In this document: positions 49,507-60,351 of the stretch, in pieces
Numbering within the stretch: the first letter of the stretch is position 1
Layout: every line of letters starts with the position of its first letter
Assembly: GCA_003242085.1 (NCBI GenBank)
Contig: QBML01000011.1
Coordinates: forward strand, 62,001 to 126,000
Origin: Pseudanabaena frigida
GTDB lineage: Bacteria > Cyanobacteriota > Cyanobacteriia > Pseudanabaenales > Pseudanabaenaceae
Direction: 5' to 3'
Length of the DNA stretch: 64,000 nt
Translations under genes and position numbers: made by a program
The notes under the pieces: model-generated
The model's input: the letters and a program-made list of their open reading frames with translations, nothing else
Told to the model about the DNA's origin: nothing
Database searches by the model: none

Positions 49507-50508
49507 TTATGGCTGAGAATCTGCGTAATCTTTTAATCTGTATTCAAACAGAGGCGCAATCATTTCCTTATCTCCATTTTTTATCTGAAATCCTGAAAAT
49601 GGCTCAGCATTCAGATGTGCTTGCAATAGATCGGGACGGGCATAATGTCCAACGGAATCCATCATCCGCTTGCGCTTGGTAATCAGTGAGAAATCTAAAT
49701 CAGCGATTGCCATACCTTCACCATCAGTGATCGGCGGACATAGATGATTTCCTTCTGGCCCAATAATTGCTGTGTTGCAGCCACCACTCAACGCCTTTTG
49801 CAGCTTCTCATCACTAGTGATTTGACTCACCTGTTCTGCTGACAGCCAACCTGTGGAGTTGATCACAAAGCAGCCAGACTCCAGCGCATGATGTCGAATT
49901 GTGACTTCAATTTGGTCAGCGAAAATCTGACCGACTAGAGAACCAGGAAATTGAGCGCAATGGATTTGTTCGTGTTGTGACATCAACGCAAATCTAGCGA
50001 GAGGATTGTAATGTTCCCAACAAGCAAGAGCGCCAACCTTCCCAACCGCAGTATCTACTACCTTCAAACCAGCACCGTCACCCTGTCCCCAGACCATACG
50101 CTCGTGGTAAGTGGGGGTGATTTTGCGACGCTTTAGCAATAGCGAACCATCAGCGTCGAAAATCAATTGCGTATTATAGAGAGAACCACCGTCCCGCTCA
50201 TTTACACCTAATATCACAACGATGCTGTGCGATCGCGCTGCTTGGCTGACAGCTTCAGTAACAGGGCTAGGAACAACAACAGCTTCTTCATAAAGTCGCA
50301 TGTGTTCTTTTCCCATTAGTACTGGTGGCTGCACGAAGGAAAAGTAGGGATAGTAAGGAACGAAAGTCTCAGGAAAGACAACGATCTGAGCGCCTTCTTT
50401 TGCAGCTTTCGCGATCGCTTGCAATACTTTCTCGGTCGTACCATCGCGGCTGAACAAAACAGGACTAATTTGGATAGCAGCCGCTCTAACTTTGCGTGAG
50501 TAATCCAC
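49507..50508 (-). CDS. Nit6803-type nitrilase
   Basis: [47 protein letters not shown] triad regions. Confidence 0.95.
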   Translation of the reverse strand: MDYSRKVRAAAIQISPVLFSRDGTTEKVLQAIAKAAKEGAQIVVFPETFVPYYPYFSFVQPPVLMGKEHMRLYEEAVVVPSPVTEAVSQAARSHSIVVILGVNERDGGSLYNTQLIFDADGSLLLKRRKITPTYHERMVWGQGDGAGLKVVDTAVGKVGALACWEHYNPLARFALMSQHEQIHCAQFPGSLVGQIFADQIEVTIRHHALESGCFVINSTGWLSAEQVSQITSDEKLQKALSGGCNTAIIGPEGNHLCPPITDGEGMAIADLDFSLITKRKRMMDSVGHYARPDLLQAHLNAEPFSGFQIKNGDKEMIAPLFEYRLKDYADSQP

Positions 50509-50522
50509 GATTTATTAAGTTC

Positions 50523-51005
50523 CTAAAGAGTCCAAGTATCTAAAATAAAGGCGTTATCCTTACGGTGCAAAAGAATGATATCTAAAACATCAAGAGGACT
50601 GATGGGACGAATACCGGGAATGAGGGAAGGTTCGCCATGTCCATAAAGAGCTTGTAGCGCAAAGCGACAGGCATATACTTTGCCACCTTCAGACATAAAC
50701 TTCGAGATTTGATCGTTAAAATTTTGATGACCGGGGAAAGCAGCATCACCTAATTTAGGAAAGCCACGCTGTACGCCTAGAGTCACACCAGGACCATAGA
50801 GCAAAATCGAAGTCTCAAAACCTTTCCGAAGTAAGCGGGTGGCTTGCAAGAGGTTTACAAAACCGATTGAACCTTCAAAAGCGACAGTATGGAATGTGAC
50901 AAGGGCTTTCTCCCCTGGTTCGGCTTTGACATCCTCAAATACTTTCTCTTCATAATTGACAAAGAAATCGCCAGTCTGATGAGCGGGAGTAGTTACTTCA
51001 GGCAT
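50523..51005 (-). CDS. MSMEG_0572/Sll0783-family nitrogen-starvation response protein (DsrE-like)
   Basis: [29 protein letters not shown]; Nit1C context. Confidence 0.88.
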   Translation of the reverse strand: MPEVTTPAHQTGDFFVNYEEKVFEDVKAEPGEKALVTFHTVAFEGSIGFVNLLQATRLLRKGFETSILLYGPGVTLGVQRGFPKLGDAAFPGHQNFNDQISKFMSEGGKVYACRFALQALYGHGEPSLIPGIRPISPLDVLDIILLHRKDNAFILDTWTL

Positions 51006-51099
51006 TATTTTTCCTCAAAAAGCTGAATGGAATTGTACTGTCGATAAATCTCTGTGAGCTAAAGGCTAATAGCTTTAAGCTGAACTTAAAGCCAGATTA

Positions 51100-51136
51100 C
51101 GTGCTAGACAAGCTTCTATTTTGTATCTCTGGTTAC
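51100..51136 (-). promoter_or_regulatory. NtcA-type promoter for 51005 gene: GTAACCAGAGATAC-N23-TAATCT
   Basis: GTA-N8-TAC box at 51123-51136 and -10-like TAN3T downstream on the minus strand. Confidence 0.75.
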
Positions 51137-51232
51137 GAAAAAGAGAACTCTATCTTTATCAATAGGAATGCGATCGTCAGCTTTCAAAAAACTATCAAAT
51201 TGCGATCGCCCACCTATCTAAATCAATAGGTG

Positions 51233-52513
51233 TCACGAACCTAGGAGGAACTCATTAACTACAGTCCAATCGCTCACATGGGCAACCTTGCGTCGAGCCA
51301 TGATGTAATCAGCGAGGTAAGTCGCATCTCTAGCAATTCCCGAAAATCTGCCTGAACCCCATGTGTAGAGCCAAGGTAGACCCAAGAAATAAAGTCCTTT
51401 GACTTCAGTTACACCGCGATCGTGCCCTGGGTAGCCCTTACCATCAAAGACAGGAATCTCGATCCAACTAAAATCTGATTTAAATCCAGTACACCAGATG
51501 ACGGTACTGATGTTTGCCTCAGCCAAATCCAGATCGGTAATATCCATCTCTGGTTGCCAAACAGGTTGATATGGTGGTTCTATCGGTGCTTCGATCTGAT
51601 TTTTGGCAATGAAGTTATCAATAGTTTTCTTAATGCTTTCAGAAACAGCATCCGCACCATCCAGATTTTGTCGGAGGTCGCTAAAAAATTCCAACTTATT
51701 GCTAGCGATATTTTTCAATCTGCCATGTAGTTGCATTCCTTCTAGAGCAAAGCGGCGCAAATCAATTTCTCGTCCACCATCGCGTCCAGTCAGATAATGA
51801 TTAGCTTTAGCTCTCACTTTCTCTTTTTGCGGATGTTGATCAATCGATAAATCGTAATATCCCATCAGATCCAGCCATTCCACAGCGTCCTTCCCACGAT
51901 AGCGACGTGGCGATCGCGGTGCACTGCCGACGCATAAATGAACTTTACGTCCTGCCAGATGCAAATCTTCAGCAATTTGACAGCCAGATTGCCCTGTGCC
52001 GATCACTAGAACTGCACCATCGGGTAAAGATTCAGGATTTTTGTATTTGGAGGAATGAACTTGCAAAATACGTTCTGGTAAGCGCTCGGCAATCTGAGGA
52101 ATCTTTGGCTGATGATAAGCACCTGAGGCAACCACTACCTGCTCAGCAGTGTAGTCGCCGATGGTTGTCTGCACTTCAAACAGACCGCGATCGCCTCTTC
52201 TCAAATTAAGCACTTCCACACCTTCCTGAATCGGTGGATTAAAGGATCGGGCGTAACTTTCAATATATTGAACTATTTCATCTTTTTTGATAAAACCTTC
52301 TGGCTCTTTCCCTTGATAATGATATCCAGGAAGCTGACATTGCCAATTGGGAGTTACCAAGCAAAAGGAGTCCCAACGTTGCGATCGCCATGCATTAGCG
52401 ATCTGATTTTTCTCAAAAATAATATGATCTAACCCTCTTTCCTTTAGGCAATAGCTTATGGATAGACCTGCCTGACCACCGCCAACAATTACAACGGGAT
52501 AGTGATTTGTCAT
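51233..52513 (-). CDS. MSMEG_0569-family flavin-dependent oxidoreductase
   Basis: VVIVGGGQAGLSISYCLKERG, VLVIGTGQSGCQIAEDL (two Rossmann motifs). Confidence 0.9.
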   Translation of the reverse strand: MTNHYPVVIVGGGQAGLSISYCLKERGLDHIIFEKNQIANAWRSQRWDSFCLVTPNWQCQLPGYHYQGKEPEGFIKKDEIVQYIESYARSFNPPIQEGVEVLNLRRGDRGLFEVQTTIGDYTAEQVVVASGAYHQPKIPQIAERLPERILQVHSSKYKNPESLPDGAVLVIGTGQSGCQIAEDLHLAGRKVHLCVGSAPRSPRRYRGKDAVEWLDLMGYYDLSIDQHPQKEKVRAKANHYLTGRDGGREIDLRRFALEGMQLHGRLKNIASNKLEFFSDLRQNLDGADAVSESIKKTIDNFIAKNQIEAPIEPPYQPVWQPEMDITDLDLAEANISTVIWCTGFKSDFSWIEIPVFDGKGYPGHDRGVTEVKGLYFLGLPWLYTWGSGRFSGIARDATYLADYIMARRKVAHVSDWTVVNEFLLGS

Positions 52514-52554
52514 TGGCTAATTTCTTCTTTATTGCTTAGAATGATTTGAGATTA

Positions 52555-52591
52555 AGTGCTAGCCAAACTGTAATTTTGTATTCCTAACTAC
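52555..52591 (-). promoter_or_regulatory. NtcA-type promoter for 52513 gene: GTAGTTAGGAATAC-N23-TAATCT
   Basis: GTA-N8-TAC at 52578-52591; same 23-nt spacing, same -10 and near-identical flanks as the 51100 promoter. Confidence 0.75.
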
Positions 52592-52696
52592 GAAACTTCT
52601 AAGTCTAGTGATAACGCTAGGGATGGAAGATATATCCATGATTTTGAGGCGATCGCTGTTCGCACTTCTAACTAAATCAATAGTGTAAAAAGTATC

Positions 52697-52793
52697 TATA
52701 GCAATATATAAAACCCAAAGGATGAGTGTCAGCGTGAAGTGCCGCCACTCATCCTTTGGGTTTTATGTCCTAGATATCTCTTGCGTTGCTATA
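52697..52793. repeat. MITE-like element, core hairpin 52710-52764
   Basis: AAAACCCAAAGGATGAGTG..CACTCATCCTTTGGGTTTT then ATGTCCTAGATATCTCTTGCGTTGCTATA right end; truncated left end. Confidence 0.75.
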
Positions 52794-52947
52794 AATCTAA
52801 AATCTAAAGATGGCGAAAAGTGCAGTCTTTAGATTTTAGGTTTCCTGTGGTGATAACCGAGACAGCAAATCTCCTCTACTTTTCTATACCTAAACAGGCT
52901 AGGATACATATATACACAGTAAGTAATGCGATCATCAGGAACTAACA

Positions 52948-53247
52948 ATGGTAGAACGTCCTATCAAAAAAGCAGACCGTCAGCCAAGCTCAGAAGCTAT
53001 CGAAAGCACACCCAGCGCTAAACGGTCTGATGACTCCGACAAAAAACGTTCTACCCGTAGCGGCGGCAAAGACAAAAGAGATAAAAGAGGCTCCCGCGAC
53101 GAAGAAGTAAAGCAACCTGTAAATCTCGCTTTAGTGAGAGGACCCAAGCCTACTAAACCTCAGCCGATTGTTGAAGAAGTTATTGCTGAAGTATCTGAAG
53201 AAATTGCACCTGAAGAAGTTGCATCTGAAGAAGCAACCGAAGCATAA
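52948..53247 (+). CDS. Small, highly charged, low-complexity hypothetical protein
   Basis: 99 aa, Lys/Arg/Asp/Glu rich, E-V/A repeats at C-terminus. Confidence 0.55.
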   Translation: MVERPIKKADRQPSSEAIESTPSAKRSDDSDKKRSTRSGGKDKRDKRGSRDEEVKQPVNLALVRGPKPTKPQPIVEEVIAEVSEEIAPEEVASEEATEA

Positions 53248-53263
53248 GGACTTCGTTGTAAAG

Positions 53264-53320
53264 TAAGGAACCGATTTTTGATGGCGCGGCTTCGCCGCGC
53301 CATCAAAAATCGGTTCCTTA
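53264..53320. repeat. Palindrome TAAGGAACCGATTTTTGATGGCGCGGC..GCCGCGCCATCAAAAATCGGTTCCTTA
   Basis: Perfect ~27-bp arms; shares TTTTTGATGGCGCGGC with 46577-46617. Confidence 0.85.
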
Positions 53321-53341
53321 TTAAATTGCATAACCCTAATT

Positions 53342-53376
53342 AAAATAAAGGAGGCGCTTTGCGCCTCCTTTATTTT
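53342..53376. terminator. Hairpin terminator
   Basis: AAAATAAAGGAGGCGCTTTGCGCCTCCTTTATTTT. Confidence 0.7.
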
Positions 53377-54227
53377 GTTGAGCGTGTTAGTAAGCCTTGA
53401 CTGGGACTAAAAACCAACGCCAATAAAAACAAAGCTAGAACCGCTAAGACGATCGCAGGGCCTGAAGGCAAATTTAGATAATAACTGGCATATAAGCCGA
53501 TCGCACTTGCCAAAACCCCTAAACCAGATCCCACAAAAATCATCTGGTGCAATTCCTTGACTAATAAGTAGGCAGTAATCGCGGGACCAACTAATAGGGA
53601 TACCACCAGCACCACGCCCATAGTCTGCATACTGGCAATAATCGTCAAAGTCACCCCTGCCATCAATGCTAAATAGATCGAGTTAACGGGCAGTCCCAAC
53701 GCTTGTGCCCCAATCCGATCGAAGGTGTAAAACAGTAATTGCTTATAAAACATGGCGATCGCGGTTAACACGATCGCCGTAATTATCCCTGCTCGGATCG
53801 TATCGGTTTGGGAAACGCTAAGAATATCGCCAAATAAAAAGCCATGCAGATCGATTTTGATTTTCAGCAACGAAATTAGCAAAATGCCGATCGCAAAGAA
53901 ACTAGAAGAGGTTAGCGCCATCGCCGCATCGACTTTGACGCGAGTTTGCGATCGCAACCATGCAATCAAAAAGGCGCTACCAATACCCGATACAAATGCG
54001 CCGATCGCCACATCAATGCGCAAAAAAAAGGCGATCGCCATCCCCGGCATCACCGTATGGGTCATCACATCTCCCAACAAAGCCATGCGTTGCACGATCA
54101 AAAAGCAGCCGATCGCGGGACAAATAATTCCCGCTAAACCACCTGCAATCAAGGCATTTCGCATAAATTCTAAAGCAAGTGGCTCAGTGATCCATTGCCA
54201 GATGGGAAATTGGGTAAGGTTTATCAT
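53370..54227 (-). CDS. Metal ABC transporter permease (ZnuB-like)
   Basis: ABC-3 family: MRNALIAGGLAGIICPAIGCFLIVQRMALLGDVMTHTVMPGMAIAFF. Confidence 0.92.
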   Translation of the reverse strand: MINLTQFPIWQWITEPLALEFMRNALIAGGLAGIICPAIGCFLIVQRMALLGDVMTHTVMPGMAIAFFLRIDVAIGAFVSGIGSAFLIAWLRSQTRVKVDAAMALTSSSFFAIGILLISLLKIKIDLHGFLFGDILSVSQTDTIRAGIITAIVLTAIAMFYKQLLFYTFDRIGAQALGLPVNSIYLALMAGVTLTIIASMQTMGVVLVVSLLVGPAITAYLLVKELHQMIFVGSGLGVLASAIGLYASYYLNLPSGPAIVLAVLALFLLALVFSPSQGLLTRSTK

Positions 54228-54255
54228 ACCTAATATTTTATAAACTTATTGTCTT

Positions 54256-54374
54256 TGTATCGCAATGTAAGTTTTGCGTAGGACATAAAACCCAAATAAA
54301 TAGAGGCGGTGCTTTTCACCGCCTCTATTTATTTGGGTTTTGATTTGTCCTAGATATCTCTTTCATTGTTATAA
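54256..54374. repeat. MITE-like element, core hairpin 54287-54341
   Basis: CGCAATGTAAG..GTAGGACATAAAACCCAAATAAATAGAGGCGG..CCGCCTCTATTTATTTGGGTTTT..TTGTCCTAGATATCTCTTTCATTGTTATA. Confidence 0.8.
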
Positions 54375-54461
54375 AAATTGTTGTTTTCAGTGCCTACGAC
54401 GCTGAAAACAACAAAATCGTTTTCATAATGAGAATTACTGTGACTGATTACATCGCTTTTT

Positions 54462-56273
54462 CTAATCGCCGTTCAATTGCAAAATTGCCATAAACGCTGC
54501 TTGCGGAACTTCTACAGTACCAATTGACTTCATGCGTTTCTTGCCTTTCTTTTGCTTCTCCAATAGCTTCTTCTTCCGTGAAATATCGCCACCATAGCAT
54601 TTGCTGAGAACATTCTTTCTCAATGCCGAAATATTCTCCCGCGCCAAAATTTTAGAACCGATCGCCGCTTGAATGGGAATTTGAAACTGTTGGCGTGGAA
54701 TTAGCTCTCTCAGCTTAGATACCAATGCCCGACCGACATTGTAAGACTTGTCGCGATGAACAATACAAGCCAAAGCATCAACTGGCTCTTCATTTACCAA
54801 GATATCAACTAACACCAAGTCATTAGGACGATAGCCAATAACTTGATATTCCATACTGGCATAACCCTTAGTTCGTGATTTCATCTGATCGAAGAAATCA
54901 GTTACCATTTCTGCTAATGGAAGTTCATAGATTAGAGTTGCACGTTCAGTGGTGATATATTTTGTATCAACAAATACGCCACGTCTTGCCACACATAGCT
55001 CCATCAAAGTACCAATATAGGATTGAGGAGTCATAATCTCTAACTTGACATAGGGTTCCTCAATCTCTTTTCTTGAATTTGGTGGTGGTAATTCACTGGG
55101 ATTATCGATCATTAAGATCTCATCGGTATTTGTTGTGACTCGATAAATTACCGATGGTGCAGTCACAATTAGATCGAGGTTATATTCACGTTCGAGTCTT
55201 TCCTGCACGATTTCCATGTGTAGCATTCCCAAAAATCCACAACGAAAACCGAATCCCATCGCATTTGATGTTTCAGGTTCATAATTTAGAGCAGCATCGT
55301 TAAGTTTGAGCTTCGTTAAAGCTTCACGTAATTCCTCGAACTGATCTGCGTCAGTGGGGAACATACCGCAGAAGACCATTGGTTTGGCTTCTTCATAGCC
55401 AGGAAAAGGTTCTGGAGCCGAGTCGATCGCTGAAGTAATCGTGTCTCCAACCCGCGCATGGGCAACCATCTTGATCGCTGCCGCCAGATAACCCACCTCA
55501 CCCGCATGTAATTCATCAACTTGGATTTGTCCAGGGGCAAGGACACCTAGCTCATCGATTACATATTCTTGACCCGAAGCCATGAATTTAACGCGATCGC
55601 CTTTTTTGACCGTGCCATCCATTACCCGAAAATAGACGATCACCCCGCGATAGGCATCGTAATAACTATCAAAAATTAAAGCCCTTAGAGGTTGATCGAC
55701 CGTATCCTTTGGTGCAGGTACTTGCAATACGATCGCCTCAAGGATCTCCCGAATCCCGACACCCATTTTCGCCGATGCCCGAATTGCGTCCGAGCAGTCT
55801 AAGCCGATTAACTGCTCAATTTCATTGGCAATGCGTTCGGGATCTGCACCAGGTAAATCGATTTTATTTAGTACGGGGACAATCTCTAGATCATTGGCTA
55901 ATGCTAAATAGACATTAGCGAGAGTTTGCGCTTCTACACCCTGTGATGCGTCCACCACGAGCAAAGCCCCTTCACAAGCCGCCAAACTACGAGATACCTC
56001 ATAGGAAAAATCCACATGTCCAGGAGTATCGATCAAATTGATCGTGTATTCTTCACCATTGAGCGCTTTGTAGTTCATCCTTGCTGCTTGCAGCTTAATC
56101 GTGATTCCCCGCTCTCGCTCCAAATCCATATTGTCGAGAAATTGCGCTTTCATATCTCGATCCGCAACCGTGCCTGTAAATTGCAGCAAGCGATCGGCAA
56201 GCGTGGACTTACCATGATCGATATGGGCAATGATTGAAAAGTTACGAATGCGAGAGACGGGTACGTTGGTCAT
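54462..56273 (-). CDS. lepA: Elongation factor 4 (LepA)
   Basis: [21 protein letters not shown]; full-length LepA. Confidence 0.98.
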   Translation of the reverse strand: MTNVPVSRIRNFSIIAHIDHGKSTLADRLLQFTGTVADRDMKAQFLDNMDLERERGITIKLQAARMNYKALNGEEYTINLIDTPGHVDFSYEVSRSLAACEGALLVVDASQGVEAQTLANVYLALANDLEIVPVLNKIDLPGADPERIANEIEQLIGLDCSDAIRASAKMGVGIREILEAIVLQVPAPKDTVDQPLRALIFDSYYDAYRGVIVYFRVMDGTVKKGDRVKFMASGQEYVIDELGVLAPGQIQVDELHAGEVGYLAAAIKMVAHARVGDTITSAIDSAPEPFPGYEEAKPMVFCGMFPTDADQFEELREALTKLKLNDAALNYEPETSNAMGFGFRCGFLGMLHMEIVQERLEREYNLDLIVTAPSVIYRVTTNTDEILMIDNPSELPPPNSRKEIEEPYVKLEIMTPQSYIGTLMELCVARRGVFVDTKYITTERATLIYELPLAEMVTDFFDQMKSRTKGYASMEYQVIGYRPNDLVLVDILVNEEPVDALACIVHRDKSYNVGRALVSKLRELIPRQQFQIPIQAAIGSKILARENISALRKNVLSKCYGGDISRKKKLLEKQKKGKKRMKSIGTVEVPQAAFMAILQLNGD

Positions 56274-56810
56274 AGTTCAAAACATTATGGGGCAAAACAT
56301 GGTGTGCAAAAGACTGCGAAACTATTCGATCCTACCTTAAAGTAAAGTAGTGTAAAGAACTGTAAGCTTGCTAATCATCTAAATATAGAAATCCTAAATC
56401 ATTTATAAAGAAAACCAAGGAGCTTCAGCCTCTTAATTATGAGCTTGAAGTTCTCACGATTCATTTAGGATTGCCATACACAAAAAATTATTTTTAAATT
56501 AGTATTTAAAGTGTTTTTTAGAGTTAACGTACAAGAGCTAGTAAACTGAATGAGATTTTGCCAAAGTTTGCGAGTTAAGTTCGCTGACTTCTCATATTAC
56601 TAGTTGTATGAGTAATAATAGCTATAGTAGTTTCATTTAAAATTGAAACATACTCGCTAGCCTGCTCATCAGGGATAGCTACGCGCTTCTAAGATTAACT
56701 ATGGTCAATGTAATTCAGTCAATGTAATTCAACCTAGCAAAAGATAGGAAGCAACTTCTATGTAAATTCAATTTCATCGTGTACAACAGTTACGCAGGGC
56801 AGAGTAAGCA

Positions 56811-59800
56811 ATGAGTATAAGCAATCGAGTTCGACTTTATGAACTTTCACGAGAGCTAGACCTTGACACCAAAGATGTCATCGCGGTGTGTGAGGAATTA
56901 AATATAGTTGTCAAAAGTCATAGTAGTACGATTACAGAATCAGAGGCGGAAATGGTGCGAGCCAAAGCCCCTCAACATTATCCTAAAACTGCCGACCTAA
57001 AAGCTCCTGATAAGAAAGCTGGGGTGGCGACAAAGACCAAAGAATCTGAAGCTCGTATTGCTAAGCAGCAAATCCTTGCCGTCAGTAAGCCAACTATTCG
57101 GCTCACCTCTCCACCTGTCTCTGCTAATGTAGGAGCTATAGCTCCAAACAATCCACCAAATGCGACGATCTCTGAGCCTAGCTCAGAACCCTCTGCTAAA
57201 ACTGCTGTTGTTAATCCTCCCTCGCCCATGCCCTCTGCTTCCTCATTAGTTAAGCCTCCCAGTCGTCCTTCTATCCTAGATGGCGAAATTCCCAAGATCG
57301 AAACCACCCCTGCGCCCAAAATTGAATTGACCTCAGAAACAGCATTGACCTCACCTGTAAATCCCCAAGCGATCAAAGAAACTCAAACAGTTTCGCAATC
57401 AGAGCCTAAGGCAGAATTAATTGTGCCCACAGTTCCACCCCAATCATCTAGTAAGGCTACCGTGCCTAATTCTGCGAAAGTTGGCGGCGAGGCGATGAAT
57501 GTTTCGGTCGGCTCACCTGCAAACGTGAATGCTCCTAAAGAACAAGCACCACGCAAAGAGTCCCCCAAAGCAGATCGTTCACTATTGGAAAAAGCAGAGC
57601 GTCCGCTTGTACCAAAGCAATCTTTGGTAAGCGTATCACCTCCACAAGTCAAGTTAAACAAGCCTGTTGCTCCAGAACGTCCTAAGCCTGCTGTTACAGT
57701 CTCTCCAAAACAACCTGTCGCGCCTAAAGCCCCAGCAGAAAAACCCTCAGACGAGTCAAGAGTAAACGCTAGAGCCAATCAGAGTAAATCTGAACAGGTA
57801 AAAGGGGAGCAGCCAAAAAGCGATCTCAAAGTTGGTAATGATGTTGCTGGTAATAGTCCTGCCGCAACTCCGAAAAATGAAGTTGTCAAGACAAACAAGC
57901 CTGAAAGACCAAAGCTGAATAAGCCTGTCGAACAACCCACGGTGCCTGCTGGCGGCAGACCACAAAGTCGTGGTCCCAAACTAGTTAAAGATTCGGTACT
58001 GATTGAGCGGGGGATCACAGCTCCAACCGAACCACCGCACAATTTGCGTCCGCCGATGCCCACCCTGATGCGTGCGCCTGAGAAGCCCGTAATTGCTGAT
58101 AAGAGCGGCAAGAAACCTGAAGTTGCGGGGGGATTCAATCCTAATTTGCCTGAGCTTTTAGAAAAACCAACCCTGCCTAATAAGGCTAGTAAGCGTAAGG
58201 GTAAATCTAAAGAAGAAGAAGAAAAGGATTTACTGGAACTTAAAGAAAAGAACCGCCTGAATAAGCCTAAGCGCTATTTGCGTGACTTTGATGATGAAGA
58301 TGATGATGCTGCTGACCTTGAAGCTGCTGCTGAGCTAGCTCAGATCAGTCTGTCTTTGGCACGTCCTACAGCACGTCCTAAAGCAGCAACTGTGCCATCG
58401 AAGCCAACTATGGCTGCCGATATCAAGCCAACACAGCCCAAGAAAAAATCAGCACCAAGTCGCGATCGCCGTCATCAGCAAGTCGAAGTCATTCCCGAAA
58501 AACCAACCTCAGTCGAAATTACTGAGGGCATGACCGTTGCCGTACTAGCTAATCGTTTGGCACTTTCGGAGACAGAGGTGATTCGCACCCTGTTTATGAA
58601 AGGCATCATGGCAAATATCAACCAAACATTGGATGTGGGCACATCCAAGATGGTGGCGGCTGAGCTAGGTTATGAAGTCCATGCCCCTGAGATTATTGAG
58701 CTTGCGGTCAAGACCGAGATGATCGAATCTGGTGACCTTGATAAGCTACAACGTCGTCCTCCAGTTGTGACGATCATGGGTCACGTTGACCATGGTAAGA
58801 CCACATTGCTTGATGCAATTCGGAAGAGTAAGGTTGCTCAAGGCGAAGCGGGTGGTATTACTCAGCATATCGGTGCATACCACGTTGATGTTGAACATAA
58901 CGGACAAAAACAACAGATTGTCTTCCTTGACACTCCCGGTCACGAAGCCTTTACCGCCATGCGAGCGCGTGGTACTAAGGTTACTGACATTGCTGTACTT
59001 GTAGTTGCTGCCGATGATGGTGTCCAGCCACAAACCATTGAAGCAATCAGCCATGCTCGCGCAGCGAAAGTGCCAATTGTTGTTGCTATTAATAAGGTTG
59101 ACAAGGTTGAAGCTCAGCCCGATCGCATCCGCCAAGAGTTAACAGAATACTCACTGGTTGCTGAAGAATGGGGCGGCGACACCATCATGGTTCCCGTTAG
59201 TGCAATTCGCCGCGAAAATCTTGATACCTTGCTAGAAATGATCTTGCTGGTTGCTGAAGTCGAAGATTTACAGGCGAACCCCAACCGTACTGCTAAGGGT
59301 ACGGTCATCGAAGCTCACCTTGATAAGGCGAAGGGGCCAGTTGCCACATTGCTTGTCCAAAATGGTACATTGCGTGTTGGCGATATCTTCGTTGCTGGTG
59401 CTGCCTTTGGTAAAGTTCGAGCGATGGTGGACGATCGCGGCGCTCGTGTCGGTCAGGCTTCACCATCCTTTGCGGTGGAAGTCCTCGGTCTGGGAGATGT
59501 CCCTGCGGCAGGTGATGAGTTTGAAGTCTATCTTGACGAAAAACTTGCCCGTGCGATCGCCGACCAGCGAACGATGGATCAACGTCAAACTCGATTGGTA
59601 CAGGCGATGGCTTCCCGTCGTGTCACCCTTGGTACTTTGTCCGAGAAGGTCAAGGAAGGGGATCTCAAGGAACTCAATATTATTCTCAAGGCGGACGTAC
59701 AAGGTTCTCTCGAAGCAATTCTTGGAGCTTTGGCTCAACTGCCTCAGCGCGAAGTCCAATTGCGTATTCTCTTATCGGCTCCTGGTGAAATCACCGAAAA

Positions 59801-60284
59801 CGATATCAGTTTGGCGGCAGCTAGCTCGGCTGTAGTCTTGGGCTTTAATACGACGATGGCTCCAGGGGCTAGACAGGCTGCTGATGAGATGGGTGTTGAC
59901 TTCCGCGATTACAACGTCATCTATAAGCTCTTGGAAGATATCCAAGATGCGATGGAAGGCTTGCTGGATCCTGAAATGATTGAGGAATACCTTGGTCAGG
60001 CTGAGGTTCGTGCCATCTTTACGATTGGTAAGGGTGCTGTGGCTGGTTGTTATGTCCAGAATGGTAAGTTGCTCCGTAACTGCAATGTCCGCGTCAAACG
60101 TGGCAATGAAGTTGTGCATTCTGCCGTGCTGGAATCTCTCAGAAGGGTCAAGGATGATGCTAAAGAAGTCGCCTCTGGTTTTGAGTGCGGTGTCTCACTA
60201 GCGAAGTTCTCGACATGGAAAGAGGGCGATATTATCGAAGCCTTCCGCATGGTCACTAAGCGTCGTACGCTAGCTACTTCGTAG
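56811..60284 (+). CDS. infB: Translation initiation factor IF-2 with long Pro/Lys/Ala-rich N-terminal extension
   Basis: [41 protein letters not shown]. Confidence 0.98.
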   Translation: MSISNRVRLYELSRELDLDTKDVIAVCEELNIVVKSHSSTITESEAEMVRAKAPQHYPKTADLKAPDKKAGVATKTKESEARIAKQQILAVSKPTIRLTSPPVSANVGAIAPNNPPNATISEPSSEPSAKTAVVNPPSPMPSASSLVKPPSRPSILDGEIPKIETTPAPKIELTSETALTSPVNPQAIKETQTVSQSEPKAELIVPTVPPQSSSKATVPNSAKVGGEAMNVSVGSPANVNAPKEQAPRKESPKADRSLLEKAERPLVPKQSLVSVSPPQVKLNKPVAPERPKPAVTVSPKQPVAPKAPAEKPSDESRVNARANQSKSEQVKGEQPKSDLKVGNDVAGNSPAATPKNEVVKTNKPERPKLNKPVEQPTVPAGGRPQSRGPKLVKDSVLIERGITAPTEPPHNLRPPMPTLMRAPEKPVIADKSGKKPEVAGGFNPNLPELLEKPTLPNKASKRKGKSKEEEEKDLLELKEKNRLNKPKRYLRDFDDEDDDAADLEAAAELAQISLSLARPTARPKAATVPSKPTMAADIKPTQPKKKSAPSRDRRHQQVEVIPEKPTSVEITEGMTVAVLANRLALSETEVIRTLFMKGIMANINQTLDVGTSKMVAAELGYEVHAPEIIELAVKTEMIESGDLDKLQRRPPVVTIMGHVDHGKTTLLDAIRKSKVAQGEAGGITQHIGAYHVDVEHNGQKQQIVFLDTPGHEAFTAMRARGTKVTDIAVLVVAADDGVQPQTIEAISHARAAKVPIVVAINKVDKVEAQPDRIRQELTEYSLVAEEWGGDTIMVPVSAIRRENLDTLLEMILLVAEVEDLQANPNRTAKGTVIEAHLDKAKGPVATLLVQNGTLRVGDIFVAGAAFGKVRAMVDDRGARVGQASPSFAVEVLGLGDVPAAGDEFEVYLDEKLARAIADQRTMDQRQTRLVQAMASRRVTLGTLSEKVKEGDLKELNIILKADVQGSLEAILGALAQLPQREVQLRILLSAPGEITENDISLAAASSAVVLGFNTTMAPGARQAADEMGVDFRDYNVIYKLLEDIQDAMEGLLDPEMIEEYLGQAEVRAIFTIGKGAVAGCYVQNGKLLRNCNVRVKRGNEVVHSAVLESLRRVKDDAKEVASGFECGVSLAKFSTWKEGDIIEAFRMVTKRRTLATS

Positions 60285-60289
60285 CAGAA

Positions 60290-60328
60290 CCAATAAAAAA
60301 GCGTCCCTAGGGGCGCTTTTTTATTGGT
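60290..60328. terminator. Terminator after infB
   Basis: CCAATAAAAAAGCGTCCCTAGGGGCGCTTTTTTATTGG. Confidence 0.85.
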
Positions 60329-60351
60329 TTGAAAATATTTTCAGGTAAAAG

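Noticed and set aside
53131-53331. ORF MQFNKEPIFDGAAKPRHQKS..
   Set aside because: Antisense to the charged protein gene and generated by the palindrome.
53752-54243. 163-aa ORF antisense to metal ABC permease
   Set aside because: Antisense shadow of a clear ABC-3 permease.
56274-56810. 540-bp gap upstream of infB as a possible RNA gene
   Set aside because: No recognisable tRNA or strong conserved structure by eye; needs RNA-seq or Rfam scan.
57383-58138. Long minus-strand ORFs inside infB
   Set aside because: Shadow ORFs of the low-complexity Pro/Lys/Ala-rich IF-2 N-terminus.
59251-59835. 194-aa plus-strand ORF in infB
   Set aside because: Out-of-frame shadow of the conserved IF-2 coding sequence.
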